37,967 nt of DNA from Desulfurococcales archaeon. Lineage in GTDB: Archaea > Thermoproteota > Thermoprotei_A > Sulfolobales > NBVN01. Shown here piece by piece: positions 16,160 through 24,921 of the stretch (the first letter of the stretch is position 1; every line of letters begins with the position of its first letter). The translations under genes and the position numbers were made by a program. Below the pieces are notes generated by a model that worked only from the letters and a program-made list of their open reading frames with translations, was not told the DNA's origin and made no database searches. The stretch lies in NCBI GenBank assembly GCA_027023255.1, contig JALVVU010000107.1, positions 1 through 37,967 of the forward strand. The letters are read 5' to 3'.

Positions 16160-16729
16160 ATGGGATATAGTAGGAAATCCTTGGCTAAGACAATAGCGCA
16201 GTTGCGTGAGAATGGAATAGATGGTGTTGTAATAGGTAGTACTGTGTACATGGTGCGTTTAGGGTTTCATGAGTTAGAAGATGATGTAGACTTATTCACC
16301 ACGAGTATAATGCCGTCCTTTGATGAGGATGTCGTGCTTAACGCTGCGGAGACCCTCGGATGTTTCCTCGGTCAAAATGAGTGGGGTGGTCCTCAGCTTA
16401 AGTGCCCAATTGATGAGGAGGAAGTAACCGTGGAGTTGCATGAGAATATTTACGACTTCTACGTGCCTCAGGAGATACTTGATGATGCTGAAACGTTATC
16501 TGTAGCCGGTGTTGATGTGAGGATGATACGTGTTGAGGATTATCTGGTCCTAAAGGCTAAGGCTGGCCGCGACCAAGACTTGGAGGACCTCAGATATCTG
16601 TCCGACTTAATTAAGAATGGAAAGCTCAAGATACGTAAGGAGTTACTTCGTCAGAGGCTCTCCCTTTTCGATGAGTACGAGTCTAAATTGATAATCAAGA
16701 GGCTCAGGGATTCAGGAATCTCTATGTGA
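16160..16729 (+). CDS. Nucleotidyltransferase-superfamily protein
   Basis: The protein has 189 residues. The N-terminal part (GIDGVVIGSTVYMVRLGFHELEDDVDLFTT) looks like the G-[ST] plus DxD active-site region of the pol-beta nucleotidyltransferase superfamily, with DVDLF supplying metal-binding acidic residues. VRMIRVEDYLVLKAKAGRDQDLEDLRYL follows, as in AbiEii/MNT-like proteins, which adenylylate protein or tRNA in toxin-antitoxin pairs. No HEPN partner is adjacent, so a stand-alone role is likely. The gene lies between tRNA-Cys and the eL40 gene with its own spacer. Confidence 0.65.
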   Translation: MGYSRKSLAKTIAQLRENGIDGVVIGSTVYMVRLGFHELEDDVDLFTTSIMPSFDEDVVLNAAETLGCFLGQNEWGGPQLKCPIDEEEVTVELHENIYDFYVPQEILDDAETLSVAGVDVRMIRVEDYLVLKAKAGRDQDLEDLRYLSDLIKNGKLKIRKELLRQRLSLFDEYESKLIIKRLRDSGISM

Positions 16730-16768
16730 AGGCTAGCAAATAAAATACGGGTAAGGAACTTATGCGGA

Positions 16769-16930
16769 TTACCTGCCTAACTTCTTTCTCTTAGGCCTTA
16801 GGTCCTTACTTCCGCATCTGCGGCACTTTCTAGCCCCCATGGGATTCAGGGCTCCGCACCTACGGCAGACCATCTTGTTCAGCACTCTTGCTTCAACGAT
16901 CTTAAGTAACTCCGGATCCGTTATGGGCAT
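16769..16930 (-). CDS. rpl40e: Large ribosomal subunit protein eL40
   Basis: A 53-residue gene too short for the ORF track, read by hand: [53 protein letters not shown]. The four-Cys zinc site (CRRCG ... CRRCG) and the basic C-terminus are diagnostic of archaeal eL40. It is divergent from the NusA/KH-like gene, so the 150-base gap carries both promoters. Confidence 0.96.
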   Translation of the reverse strand: MPITDPELLKIVEARVLNKMVCRRCGALNPMGARKCRRCGSKDLRPKRKKLGR

Positions 16931-17009
16931 TCTTTCACCTCACCCTGCCCTTACGTTGGTTGAGGGACTTTAAAGCCTTACCTTACCCCCTCTAGGCAGG
17001 TATAGGACG

Positions 17010-17024
17010 CGAAAGGTTTAAAGG
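17010..17024 (+). promoter_or_regulatory. BRE/TATA promoter of the NusA/KH-like gene
   Basis: CGAAAGGTTTAAAGG combines a purine-rich BRE-like GAAA and a TATA-like TTTAAA about 55 bases upstream of the GTG at 17078, leaving a leader of about 30 bases. Confidence 0.5.
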
Positions 17025-17077
17025 TTAGATCCAAGTGTGGTTAGTGAAAACAAAGTTAGGTAGCGAGTTGATACGAA

Positions 17078-17596
17078 GTGAAGATACCGCTAGATCATGT
17101 GTGCGTGCGGACGGGTGTGCTGTGTCCCAGATGTCAGCGCCTAGTGGAGAGCGGGGAGGTAGAGAAGTATGAAGTAGATGTTATGAGGGAACTGCTGAAC
17201 TTAGAGGAGAGACCCGATTTCCGGTTCCTTAAGGATGCGAAGTACATTAAATCAATACTGACTCGTAACATGTTAGTACTCATCATAGAGGCAACCGACT
17301 CTAACATTCACCCAAGAATCCTTGGAAGGTTAGGGAGAGCGCTAAGCGAGAGGCTAAACACTAGGGTAAGGGTCATCAACAAGGCTCACGGAGACCTACG
17401 TGAGATAGCACGGCAGCTCATGTACCCTGCCAGGGTTATTGGCGTGAACACCTTATGGTTGCCTGATGGCACCATCGAACACATCGTGAGGATACCTAGG
17501 TCAGACAGCAGATACCTCCCGGCAAACACTGCCGTGTTAGAGGATCTGCTCTCTAAGATAACGGGTATGAACGTTAGAATTAGAACAGGCATCTAA
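17078..17596 (+). CDS. Archaeal NusA-like KH-domain RNA-binding protein
   Basis: The protein has 172 residues with a GTG start. The N-terminus IPLDHVCVRTGVLCPRCQRLVESGEVEKYEVDVMRELLNLEE has a CxxC and matches a conserved crenarchaeal family annotated as transcription elongation factor NusA-like. KH-like repeats appear in IIEATDSNIHPRILGRLGRALSERLNTRVRVINKAHGDLREIARQLMYPARVIGVNTLWLPDG. Archaeal NusA homologues consist essentially of KH domains and lack the S1 and polymerase-binding regions. The gene converges on truD with a two-base gap. Confidence 0.7.
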   Translation: MKIPLDHVCVRTGVLCPRCQRLVESGEVEKYEVDVMRELLNLEERPDFRFLKDAKYIKSILTRNMLVLIIEATDSNIHPRILGRLGRALSERLNTRVRVINKAHGDLREIARQLMYPARVIGVNTLWLPDGTIEHIVRIPRSDSRYLPANTAVLEDLLSKITGMNVRIRTGI

Positions 17597-17598
17597 AT

Positions 17599-18825
17599 CT
17601 AGACTAGCTTCAGCCCATCCCTCAAGAACTCACGAAGCATTGTACTAGCGTAGGTTGCTGGACGCAACATGAAGCGCATCAAGAGTCTCTCATTAACTAC
17701 TTCCCAAGACAGGTTGTGGACGTTAAAGTATGTTTCTCTTGCCCCGCTACGTAGGAATTTCCTGAATTCGCTGAGGGCTTTGAAGTTAGCTTCCTTCATT
17801 ACTGATATGACGTAGCGCGTGCACTCATCCTTACTTAACCCAGGCTTAGGCAGGGGAAACACCTCGCATTTAGACACCAGATTATCTAGACCGTCCGAAT
17901 ACGCTATCGCCTTACTCAACGCAAGGTTAAATAGGTAAGCTTGATACGCTTCAATAAAGAACCTCAGGTACCACGGACTCAACGCCATTATGGCCTCCCT
18001 GAAGGATTTGCCACGCATAATCGCCCTCAGTACTCGACGCTCTAAGTGAAAGGACCTTGGAAACAGCGCGTAGGACTCCCTTAAGTCCCCTCTCACATAG
18101 GCTTTCCTTGCCCTCAGCACCCTTCGCGACTCGTTATCTATTGCTGTGGGTGCCAATAAGGCATCAACAGCCCCCCTATAGTCCCCTTCAAGGAGTTTTT
18201 GCCCAATAATATGGGATACAGGTCTCCGGGACCCAAACCTCTGGTACCCATAGAAGTTCGGAAAAGGTGCTGTTGACGCCACCTGCAAGGCCCTGCGTAG
18301 CATGCCCCCCTCTACACGGTTAATCTCATCTATAGTGACTTCGAACACATTGCCTTCTAAGTCACCGCGTTTTATCATGAACTGCCTGACGTCCTTAAAG
18401 TAGAAACGGGCAGCGCCATTTAATAATACGTACTTCTTCTTCAAGCGAAGCCCTGGCCTGCACTTAACGGTTACGTACTGACATGTGAAAGCGTTAACAT
18501 CCTTCAGGCCGGCGTAACCCACTCTCATGCCTGTTGCCCGTGTGAGTGCGTCAACCGCATCTTTGGTCGAGACACCCACCTTACATAGGACGTACCTGAC
18601 GGATTCCCTACGCTTGCATACGTACTCGCCTTCAGTATCGCTTAGTGGCGTTGCTATAGACCCGTCATCTCCTACCTCAAATACCTTAAATGAAGTTGGC
18701 GTGAATTTGAAGGTAACCCCTGAATCTATGTAGATCTCCGGCCTTCCGTAGACTGTCATACCTACGAATTTATCCAATTCATTCCTGCTAACTTCGTATG
18801 TGGGCAATGCGCATCCCTCCGTCAA
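17599..18825 (-). CDS. truD: tRNA pseudouridine(13) synthase TruD/Pus7 family
   Basis: The protein has 408 residues. It converts U13 of tRNA to pseudouridine. The signature [16 protein letters not shown] (about 105-120, catalytic Asp in LKD) is present, followed by the TRUD insertion domain and [31 protein letters not shown]. The TTG start overlaps the pth2 stop (TTGA); a second in-frame TTG six codons later (LPTYEV) is an alternative. It is the last gene of the operon with pth2 and three unrecognised genes. Confidence 0.93.
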   Translation of the reverse strand: MTEGCALPTYEVSRNELDKFVGMTVYGRPEIYIDSGVTFKFTPTSFKVFEVGDDGSIATPLSDTEGEYVCKRRESVRYVLCKVGVSTKDAVDALTRATGMRVGYAGLKDVNAFTCQYVTVKCRPGLRLKKKYVLLNGAARFYFKDVRQFMIKRGDLEGNVFEVTIDEINRVEGGMLRRALQVASTAPFPNFYGYQRFGSRRPVSHIIGQKLLEGDYRGAVDALLAPTAIDNESRRVLRARKAYVRGDLRESYALFPRSFHLERRVLRAIMRGKSFREAIMALSPWYLRFFIEAYQAYLFNLALSKAIAYSDGLDNLVSKCEVFPLPKPGLSKDECTRYVISVMKEANFKALSEFRKFLRSGARETYFNVHNLSWEVVNERLLMRFMLRPATYASTMLREFLRDGLKLV

Positions 18826-19184
18826 AGAAGCTTCAAGTTCCCTGTCACCTTATCCACGATTTCAGATGGGGCCGGACCTATACCTGCGGTCGTTAGCGTT
18901 CCTGGAGGAAGCTCAGTATGTCCAGCATCTCTTATGATGACCGCAGGTAAACCCATGCCTTTAGCCTTGTTGTAGTAGAAAAGGAGATCCTCCTCCGATC
19001 CCCCCTTCAGGACAACTTTCTTCTGACCTTCCTCAAACCACCTCTCAAACCACTCCCGCCTCACTTTGTAAGCCTCGAACGCCGCCGCGACCGCCGCATG
19101 TGCTACCTGTGCAGCTAACTTTCCCCGGCTCATCCTGATGTCTGTCCTGACAAGTATTACCTGCTTGAAGCCCATCCCCCTCAC
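18822..19184 (-). CDS. pth2: Peptidyl-tRNA hydrolase 2 (archaeal/eukaryotic type)
   Basis: The protein has 120 residues, the usual length. [32 protein letters not shown] and [43 protein letters not shown] are hallmark Pth2 segments. It releases peptides from prematurely dropped peptidyl-tRNA. Its stop overlaps the truD start, and it lies four bases after the preceding hypothetical gene. Confidence 0.96.
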   Translation of the reverse strand: MRGMGFKQVILVRTDIRMSRGKLAAQVAHAAVAAAFEAYKVRREWFERWFEEGQKKVVLKGGSEEDLLFYYNKAKGMGLPAVIIRDAGHTELPPGTLTTAGIGPAPSEIVDKVTGNLKLL

Positions 19185-19187
19185 CCG

Positions 19188-19553
19188 TTAAACCTGTGGG
19201 ATCATTGAGTTACTGCTGTTTTCCTTACTTAATTTGAGGATAACCTCCTTAAGTATAGATAACTTGCTACTCTCCTTACACTCTATGTAGCATTGCTGAT
19301 CGAGAACATCCATCACTATGCATTTATCATGACATTTCATCACGTATGTCCTAGGATCTATCTCCACTATGAACAAACCCTTCTTAGGGTCTAGGACATT
19401 CACTCTCAGTATGTGATGAAGGTTACTTTGCCTTAATATCCTGCTGACGAGCTGGTGCTCGTGTTTTGAGAAAATGAAGAACCCAGCTTCGCTGAAAGCT
19501 CTGATCATTCTATTCCTAATTAATTCAGGCTCGTCTGTTGGAGACAATGGCAT
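19188..19553 (-). CDS. Hypothetical protein in the pth2-truD operon (121 aa)
   Basis: I do not recognise the family. The product is about 120 residues, mixed alpha/beta, with LHHILRVNVLDPKKGLFIVEIDPRTYVMKCHDKCIVMDVLDQQCYIECKE, containing four Cys. The start overlaps the end of the upstream gene by about 29 bases and the stop lies just before pth2, so it is co-transcribed and probably coupled. Context suggests an RNA or translation role; this is inference. Confidence 0.6.
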   Translation of the reverse strand: MPLSPTDEPELIRNRMIRAFSEAGFFIFSKHEHQLVSRILRQSNLHHILRVNVLDPKKGLFIVEIDPRTYVMKCHDKCIVMDVLDQQCYIECKESSKLSILKEVILKLSKENSSNSMIPQV

Positions 19554-19947
19554 ACTTCTTCACCGGTAATCTTAATTTTCTGAAGACGCACCTAACAAAA
19601 TCTATCACTTCTTCACTAATTAAGTACTTGAAACGCACCTTTAACTTCCTGTAGACGGCTTCCCCTAAGACCTCCCCCTTAGAGTCAATTACCTTAACCT
19701 CCCCCTTTATGTGTCCTCTGCTATTTAACCTAACATCCAGTACAACCACGACGGCATCCTCCGGAATCCTAATTGTCTCTCTAAAAGCATCCCCGACTGC
19801 GTAAAGACCCTTCATTTTCTCCTTCCTTACCACGTCATACTTAAGCTCCTCACACTTTCCTCTCAACACATAGAACAGAACCCTCCTTTTATGCTTACCC
19901 GTTCTGCTACGGGTGTTTTCCTCCAAAACGTCGACCACGCTACTCAA
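19525..19947 (-). CDS. Hypothetical basic protein in the pth2-truD operon (140 aa)
   Basis: I do not recognise the family. The N-terminus is basic (RSRTGKHKRRVLFYVLRGKCEELKYD); strands rich in Val follow (DAVVVVLDVRLNSRGHIKGEVKVIDSKGEVLGEAVYRKLKVRFKYL), with a C-terminal helix and a basic end. Composition suggests a small RNA-binding beta-barrel or an RNase-P-type partner, but no motif supports this. ATGA overlap with the upstream gene and a 29-base overlap downstream indicate tight coupling. Confidence 0.6.
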   Translation of the reverse strand: MSSVVDVLEENTRSRTGKHKRRVLFYVLRGKCEELKYDVVRKEKMKGLYAVGDAFRETIRIPEDAVVVVLDVRLNSRGHIKGEVKVIDSKGEVLGEAVYRKLKVRFKYLISEEVIDFVRCVFRKLRLPVKKYAIVSNRRA

Positions 19948-20165
19948 GCGTCAGCACCCTGCACACATTGAATTACTATAAGGCCACCCGGCCTGTGAAC
20001 ATATCTTGAAATTAAAAATGACTCACAGTAACTTCGTAAATCTATAAATGATCTCGAGGGGCTAAGTACCCTCTTCACTAATCTACCCTTAGAATCATAC
20101 ATGCTTATTTCCACGTCAGAGCCGTTATCGAACGTAAGATGAATTACTATGGCCTCCATCACCAC
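19944..20165 (-). CDS. Small hypothetical protein leading the pth2-truD operon (73 aa)
   Basis: MVMEAIVIHLTFDNGSDVEISMYDSKGRLVKRVL... is a short beta-rich protein of unknown family. It is the first gene of the five-gene operon and its stop overlaps the next start (ATGA). The consistent coupling of all five genes is the main evidence that it is real. Confidence 0.5.
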   Translation of the reverse strand: MVMEAIVIHLTFDNGSDVEISMYDSKGRLVKRVLSPSRSFIDLRSYCESFLISRYVHRPGGLIVIQCVQGADA

Positions 20166-20256
20166 ATCCCCTACCTTAACCTAAGTATGCACGTCTTTAA
20201 TACTCTTGATGGTTAAGCACAATCCCTAAAAGGTGTTTGAAACACACCTACAGCAA

Positions 20257-20266
20257 CCTTTTTAAC
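20257..20266 (+). promoter_or_regulatory. Likely TATA box of the TRAM gene
   Basis: CCTTTTTAAC lies about 65 bases upstream of the ATG at 20329. A hairpin AGGTGT/ACACCT sits just upstream at about 20230-20250, possibly ending the opposite operon or binding a regulator. Confidence 0.35.
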
Positions 20267-20328
20267 CCTAAAGGCAAGGGAATGCCGTGACTAACTTGAA
20301 GACTCTCCCTGTAGCCGGGTGTAAATGA

Positions 20329-20622
20329 ATGACTAGGTATAGACGTTACTCCAACCCTTATAGCGTAGATGTTCAGCGCTTCAGCATATATCATAGGGAG
20401 GAACAAGGTAGTAGGAAGAGAGCCCTGCAGATCGGTGACGAAGTAAACGTAATGATTAATGAGATGGATGAATTAGGTCGCGGTGTGGTTCACTATCGCG
20501 GCATTAGGATAGCGGTACCGAAAGCTGTTCCGGGCGAGAGGGTCCGGATTAGAATAACTAGGATCGATGGAAACACTGCACAAGCTACCGTCATTAAGAG
20601 GATAGCTGAGCCTAAGCGGTAG
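20329..20622 (+). CDS. TRAM-domain RNA-binding protein
   Basis: The protein has 97 residues. The C-terminal about 55 residues (QIGDEVNVMINEMDELGRGVVHYRGIRIAVPKAVPGERVRIRITRIDGNTAQATVIKRI) form a TRAM domain, the small OB-like RNA-binding module found alone in many archaea (cold-shock or RNA-chaperone-like roles are reported). The N-terminal extension is Tyr/Arg-rich (RYRRYSNPYSVDVQRFSIYHR), unusual for the single-domain form. Confidence 0.88.
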   Translation: MTRYRRYSNPYSVDVQRFSIYHREEQGSRKRALQIGDEVNVMINEMDELGRGVVHYRGIRIAVPKAVPGERVRIRITRIDGNTAQATVIKRIAEPKR

Positions 20623-20677
20623 GGACGACAATGTGATGATGGATCTATTTTTAATCACGTAGCACAATCTATTTCTT

Positions 20678-20692
20678 AGGTGGTCAATCCTG
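20678..20692 (+). promoter_or_regulatory. Ribosome-binding site deciding a CTG start for rfcS
   Basis: AGGTGG at 20678-20683 complements the archaeal 16S 3' end (anti-SD CACCUCC). It sits seven to eight bases before CTG at 20690. No standard start codon lies in the correct frame at this distance, which supports CTG (or the neighbouring ATC) initiation. Confidence 0.5.
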
Positions 20693-21694
20693 TCAACAGC
20701 AAGGTCTAGAAAGATTCTTGCGGAATTATTATGGGCTGAGAAGTATAGGCCAAGAAGCCTTAAGGAAATAGTTAACCAAGAGGAAATAGTACGTAGGCTG
20801 GAGTTGTTTGTGAAGGAGAGGAATATGCCGCATCTACTATTTGCTGGACCGCCCGGAACAGGTAAGACAACAGCTGCTCACGCTCTCGCCCATGATTTGT
20901 ACGGCGAGGATTATAGAATGTATATGCTTGAGTTAAACGCTTCGGACGAAAGAGGCATTGACGTAATCAGAACAAAGGTAAAGGAATTTGCTAGGAGTAA
21001 ATTACCGGCAAACATACCGTTCAAGATAGTCCTACTGGATGAGGCAGACAACATGACTGCTGACGCGCAACAAGCGTTGCGAAGGCTCATGGAGATGTAC
21101 GTTGAGGTAACACGCTTCATACTAATAGCCAATTACCCAAGCAAGATAATTGAGCCGATACAATCGAGATGCGCAGTATTTAGGTTCGTACCCCTGAAGA
21201 AGGAAGATGTGATAGCTAGGCTGAAGTGGATTTGTGATCAAGAGAAAGTTAAGTGCGATGAAGATGCCCTCGAGGCTATCTACGAGATCTCCGAGGGTGA
21301 CATGCGTAGATCCATAAACATACTCCAGTCATCAGCTGCATTAGGTGAAGTAACCGTTGCTAACGTGTACAAGGTCGTGGGGTTAGCTCACCCAAGAGAA
21401 GTTAGAGAAATGATTAGGACGGCACTCCAAGGTAATTTCCTCAAGGCGAGGGATATGCTTAGGAACCTTATGGCCACTTACGGCCTCTCAGGAACCGACA
21501 TAGTTAAGCAAATGCACAGGGAAATCTTCAGCTCAGAACTCGACATACCGGAACCTGCGAGGATAGACATTGCTGACTACATAGGGGAGATACAGTTTAG
21601 GATTGTGGAAGGGGCTGACGACGAGATCCAGCTGAATACGTTACTAGCGAGAATAGCTATGTTAGGCAAAAGTCTGAGGAGGAAGCAAAAGTAA
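20690..21694 (+). CDS. rfcS: Replication factor C small subunit (clamp loader)
   Basis: The ORF track starts at 20804, but the frame is open upstream and encodes [32 protein letters not shown], the conserved N-terminus (RFC box II) of all RFC small subunits. No ATG, GTG or TTG exists before 20804 in this frame after the TAG at 20660. CTG at 20690, seven bases after GGTG, is the best start. The protein of about 334 residues has Walker [16 protein letters not shown], Walker [10 protein letters not shown] and the arginine-finger SRC (QSRCAVFRF). It loads PCNA together with RFC-L, encoded just downstream. Confidence 0.9.
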   Translation: MSTARSRKILAELLWAEKYRPRSLKEIVNQEEIVRRLELFVKERNMPHLLFAGPPGTGKTTAAHALAHDLYGEDYRMYMLELNASDERGIDVIRTKVKEFARSKLPANIPFKIVLLDEADNMTADAQQALRRLMEMYVEVTRFILIANYPSKIIEPIQSRCAVFRFVPLKKEDVIARLKWICDQEKVKCDEDALEAIYEISEGDMRRSINILQSSAALGEVTVANVYKVVGLAHPREVREMIRTALQGNFLKARDMLRNLMATYGLSGTDIVKQMHREIFSSELDIPEPARIDIADYIGEIQFRIVEGADDEIQLNTLLARIAMLGKSLRRKQK

Positions 21695-21722
21695 TGCTCA
21701 AACAACAAAAGGTGCCACAATC

Positions 21723-23177
21723 ATGCCCAGACTTCCATGGGTGATAAAGTACAGGCCGAAACGCGTTGACGACGTCGTAAATCAGAGTGAAGCCAAAGCA
21801 GTAGCGCTTAAGTGGATAAAGAGTTGGGTTGCAGGCAACCCAGTAAAGAAAGCCGCCCTGTTTAATGGACCGCCAGGATGCGGCAAAACGTCCCTCGTAG
21901 AGGCACTAGCTAATGAATTCGGTTACGAATTAATAGAGATGAACGCTAGCGACTATAGGAGGGCAACCGATATAGAGAGAATAGCTAAGGTCGCAGCAAC
22001 ACAGCGTGGACTTACCGGTCGAGGAAAGCTTATACTGCTTGACGAGGTGGATGGGCTCTCGAGGCTAGCCGATGAGGGCGCGATACAGGCCATACTTGAT
22101 CTAATCAAAATAACCAAGAATCCCGTAGTGATGACCGCCAATAATGCGTGGGAACAGAAACTAAAGCCGATAAGGGACGCATCCCTTATGGTGAACTTCA
22201 GGAGACTCACTAAGACTGACGTTAAGAGAGTCCTAAGAAGAATATGCGAGCTCGAAAGAATACAGTGCGATGAGGATGCAATTAACTTCATAGCCGAGAG
22301 GGCTGAGGGAGACTTACGCTCAGCAATAAACGACTTAGAGGCCGTAGCTGAGGGATTCGGTAGGGTAACACTGAAGATATGTAAGGCGGTACTCAGGTAC
22401 CGCGATAGAGTCTATGCTCCTTATGAGGTTGTACGCAAGATATTTATCTCCAAGTACGCTTGGCAAGCGCGGCAAGCAGCATCACAAACGGATCTGTCAC
22501 CCGATGAGTTAATGCAGTGGATTAACGAGAACTTACCTCTTCAAATTACTGACCCGGAGGACCTATGGAGAGCGTACGAGAAACTTTCACGCGCCGATGT
22601 ATTCTTCGGACGGATAGTAAGGAGCGGATCATGGGACCTACTACCTTACGCTATAGAGTTAATGACCGCGGGAGTTGCACTATCCATAGTTAATGACCCG
22701 AAAGCTAGATACAAGTGGGTTAAGTATCAGTTTCCACAAAAGATTCTGCTTATGTCAAGAACTAAGGAAATGAGGCAGTTGCGGGAGCGGGTAGCCGAGG
22801 TTATAGGTCGTCACATACTTGCTTCCAAAAGGAAGGTAAAGAATGATGTGCTGCCGTACATCAAGATAATATTTGACCGTAATCCAGAGTACGCAGCAAG
22901 GCTCGCAGCTGGTTTAAACCTAGACGAGCATATGATAAAATACCTTTCCCCACAGAACGCTGCGACCATCTCGAAAATGGCTGCTGAAATTTGGAGGGAA
23001 ACAGCTAAAGAAGCCCTGAAGAAACACGCTCAACCCGCAAAGGAAGTCAGGGAGGAAGCTAGGTTACCTGAGGAACAGCAAGGGATTAAGGGTGGTGTTG
23101 CTGAGAAGAAACTCAGGAGACGAAAGAAACGAAAGGAAATTAAAGGTAAAGGCCTCGACGCATTCTTCAAGAAATAG
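21723..23177 (+). CDS. rfcL: Replication factor C large subunit
   Basis: The protein has 484 residues. N-terminal [22 protein letters not shown], Walker [16 protein letters not shown], Walker [12 protein letters not shown] and sensor MTANNAWEQ give the AAA+ module, followed by the RFC collar helices and a Lys/Arg-rich tail. The last residues GLDAFFKK are a PCNA-interacting peptide (PIP box). It is 28 bases downstream of rfcS and forms the clamp-loader operon. Confidence 0.96.
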   Translation: MPRLPWVIKYRPKRVDDVVNQSEAKAVALKWIKSWVAGNPVKKAALFNGPPGCGKTSLVEALANEFGYELIEMNASDYRRATDIERIAKVAATQRGLTGRGKLILLDEVDGLSRLADEGAIQAILDLIKITKNPVVMTANNAWEQKLKPIRDASLMVNFRRLTKTDVKRVLRRICELERIQCDEDAINFIAERAEGDLRSAINDLEAVAEGFGRVTLKICKAVLRYRDRVYAPYEVVRKIFISKYAWQARQAASQTDLSPDELMQWINENLPLQITDPEDLWRAYEKLSRADVFFGRIVRSGSWDLLPYAIELMTAGVALSIVNDPKARYKWVKYQFPQKILLMSRTKEMRQLRERVAEVIGRHILASKRKVKNDVLPYIKIIFDRNPEYAARLAAGLNLDEHMIKYLSPQNAATISKMAAEIWRETAKEALKKHAQPAKEVREEARLPEEQQGIKGGVAEKKLRRRKKRKEIKGKGLDAFFKK

Positions 23178-23278
23178 GGAAACCTTACTATCGGAACTGA
23201 AACTAGAAGTGTTGAAGACCATTTAAAGGAATCTTAAATTAAAAACTAGAAAGCCTCACCTTCAAAAGTGATACACTC

Positions 23279-23548
23279 TTAGAACTCACTCAGTAGTTCT
23301 TCTAGTAGCCTTATTCTTGGGTCAATCCATCTTGGCCTGTATATCCTAGCTCTACCTATTCTTAATTCCTCAATGAGTCCTGCTTTAATTAGGAAGTCTA
23401 TGTGGCGAACCGCGGTTCTGTAATTTAACCCAGTCACATGAAGTATTTGAGTTAAGTTGATCTCACCTGAGTTTATTATGGCTTTGAGCACCTTAACGCG
23501 TCCCTTACTAGCAAGAACCTCCTCTATCTTGACCCTGCCTTCCCTCAT
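23279..23548 (-). CDS. Winged-helix DNA-binding protein coupled to Orc1/Cdc6
   Basis: The protein has 89 residues. GRVKVLKAIINSGEINLTQILHVTGLNYRTAVRHIDFLIKAGLIEELRIGRARIYRP is a textbook ArsR/MarR-like winged helix with a wing at the RIGRARIY hairpin; nothing else is in the protein. Its ATG overlaps the TAA of the Orc1/Cdc6 gene (TAATG), so the two are made together. A regulatory or origin-accessory role is inferred from that coupling. Confidence 0.75.
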   Translation of the reverse strand: MREGRVKIEEVLASKGRVKVLKAIINSGEINLTQILHVTGLNYRTAVRHIDFLIKAGLIEELRIGRARIYRPRWIDPRIRLLEELLSEF

Positions 23549-24798
23549 TATCTCATCAGCCTCTTCTCCTCTATCACCTTGTTCAGTTTCTCAAGCAATC
23601 TATCAAGAGGCGCGGCAGCGAATCCAACATAGGTACTTCTACCCCTTCTACCCTTCATGCTTGTCTTAGTTATTATTATGCCTCTTCTTTTAAGATCCAT
23701 CACCAACATGTATACTCTGGTGTGCTTTCGGGGTTCCTCGCCTAGCTCCTCGCATATTTCACGGTAAGTACGCTCTATCTCCCCCATAGGTATGAAACTT
23801 TCACCTGTCCTGTGGAGCGCTAGTATTATCGCTTTAAGGACAAGTATTTCATGTAGTTCAAGGTGGTATATTTTGTCTAGTACATCTATCAGTGACTGAT
23901 ATTCCTGCGCAACGACCGCCCTAACGTGATCCACTGTGACTCTTGATGTCCTCCCCTCAGCTAACTCCTTATCCGCTAACTTGCCTGCCGCATGGAGTAT
24001 CGCTATAGCTTTCCTAGCGTTACCGTCCCCGCCTGTATCGTAGCCTGTTAGACGGGCTATGCTCTCCACAACCTCCTCGTCCACCACACCCTCGTAAAAT
24101 GCTTCCTTAACCCTGTCGTTTAGTATATCCATCAATTCTGCTGCCGTGTAGGGTTGGAAGGGTATTACATTCTCCATTAAGTAACTTCCCGTTATACTGT
24201 CTAGCACTGCCTGTATGCCTGTGGGAGACCCCCTGGTTACGTAAATGAAGTTCATTCTCTTGACATCCTCCTTGAAGACATCGTAGAACCTCAGTAGCAG
24301 GAACCTTCCTGAAGGACTCGAGGACTTTATGAAATACTCTATTTCGTCGAGCGTTACTATCACATACATATTCTCTCTTTCAAGCATCTTAAGTAATCCT
24401 ACGGCCATTTCACGCGCTGATAATCCACGGTCAGGTAGTGGTAGCCCAAGTTGATTCTTTATGTCCCTAAAAATAGAGGCGGGATTAGACGACTTAGAGC
24501 AATTCACGTGGACATATCTTAGGAGTACACCCCTCCTCTGCATCATTCTAGAAAATGCCCTGCCAAAGGCTATCGCGGTTGCCGTCTTACCCGTACCTAC
24601 AGGGCCTACGAGGACGACCCTGACAGAAGTTCTGCCCGGGCTGTCAGAGAAAGCCTTGAAGAACGCCGCTATTTTCCTTACATGGTTTTCTCTGTGGGGC
24701 AGTCTCTTAGGGACGTACTCTGGGTACAGTACCGATTCATCAATGAATACCGTGGGTCTCCTAATCTCACTTTCAATTAGCTCATCGATTTCAGGCAT
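23548..24798 (-). CDS. cdc6: Orc1/Cdc6 replication initiator
   Basis: The protein has 416 residues, the family length. The N-terminal AAA+ module has VGPVGTGKTATAIAFGRAF (Walker A), IVTLDEIEYF (Walker B) and VTRGSPTG (sensor I region). The AAA lid contains YDTGGDGNARKAIAILHAAG. The C-terminal winged helix (about 320-410) includes RTYREICEELGEEPRKHTRVYMLVMDLKRRGIIITKTSMKGRRGRSTYV. Archaeal origins often lie next to such genes. I could not confirm an origin-recognition box in the 120 bases upstream. Confidence 0.94.
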   Translation of the reverse strand: MPEIDELIESEIRRPTVFIDESVLYPEYVPKRLPHRENHVRKIAAFFKAFSDSPGRTSVRVVLVGPVGTGKTATAIAFGRAFSRMMQRRGVLLRYVHVNCSKSSNPASIFRDIKNQLGLPLPDRGLSAREMAVGLLKMLERENMYVIVTLDEIEYFIKSSSPSGRFLLLRFYDVFKEDVKRMNFIYVTRGSPTGIQAVLDSITGSYLMENVIPFQPYTAAELMDILNDRVKEAFYEGVVDEEVVESIARLTGYDTGGDGNARKAIAILHAAGKLADKELAEGRTSRVTVDHVRAVVAQEYQSLIDVLDKIYHLELHEILVLKAIILALHRTGESFIPMGEIERTYREICEELGEEPRKHTRVYMLVMDLKRRGIIITKTSMKGRRGRSTYVGFAAAPLDRLLEKLNKVIEEKRLMR

Positions 24799-24921
24799 AC
24801 TTTCACCTATCCTCTGACTTTAGGACGAGTTAATTCAATATATAGTTTCTGGAGAATTTACGAGATTCCCTAACATCAATGAAAGTAATATTCTAAGAAA
24901 ATCCGTAATATCCTGAAAGTC

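Noticed and set aside
24820-24921. Possible origin-recognition box (GTTTCTGGAGAA) near the Orc1/Cdc6 gene
   Set aside because: Matches the archaeal ORB consensus too poorly and occurs once; not listed as a feature.
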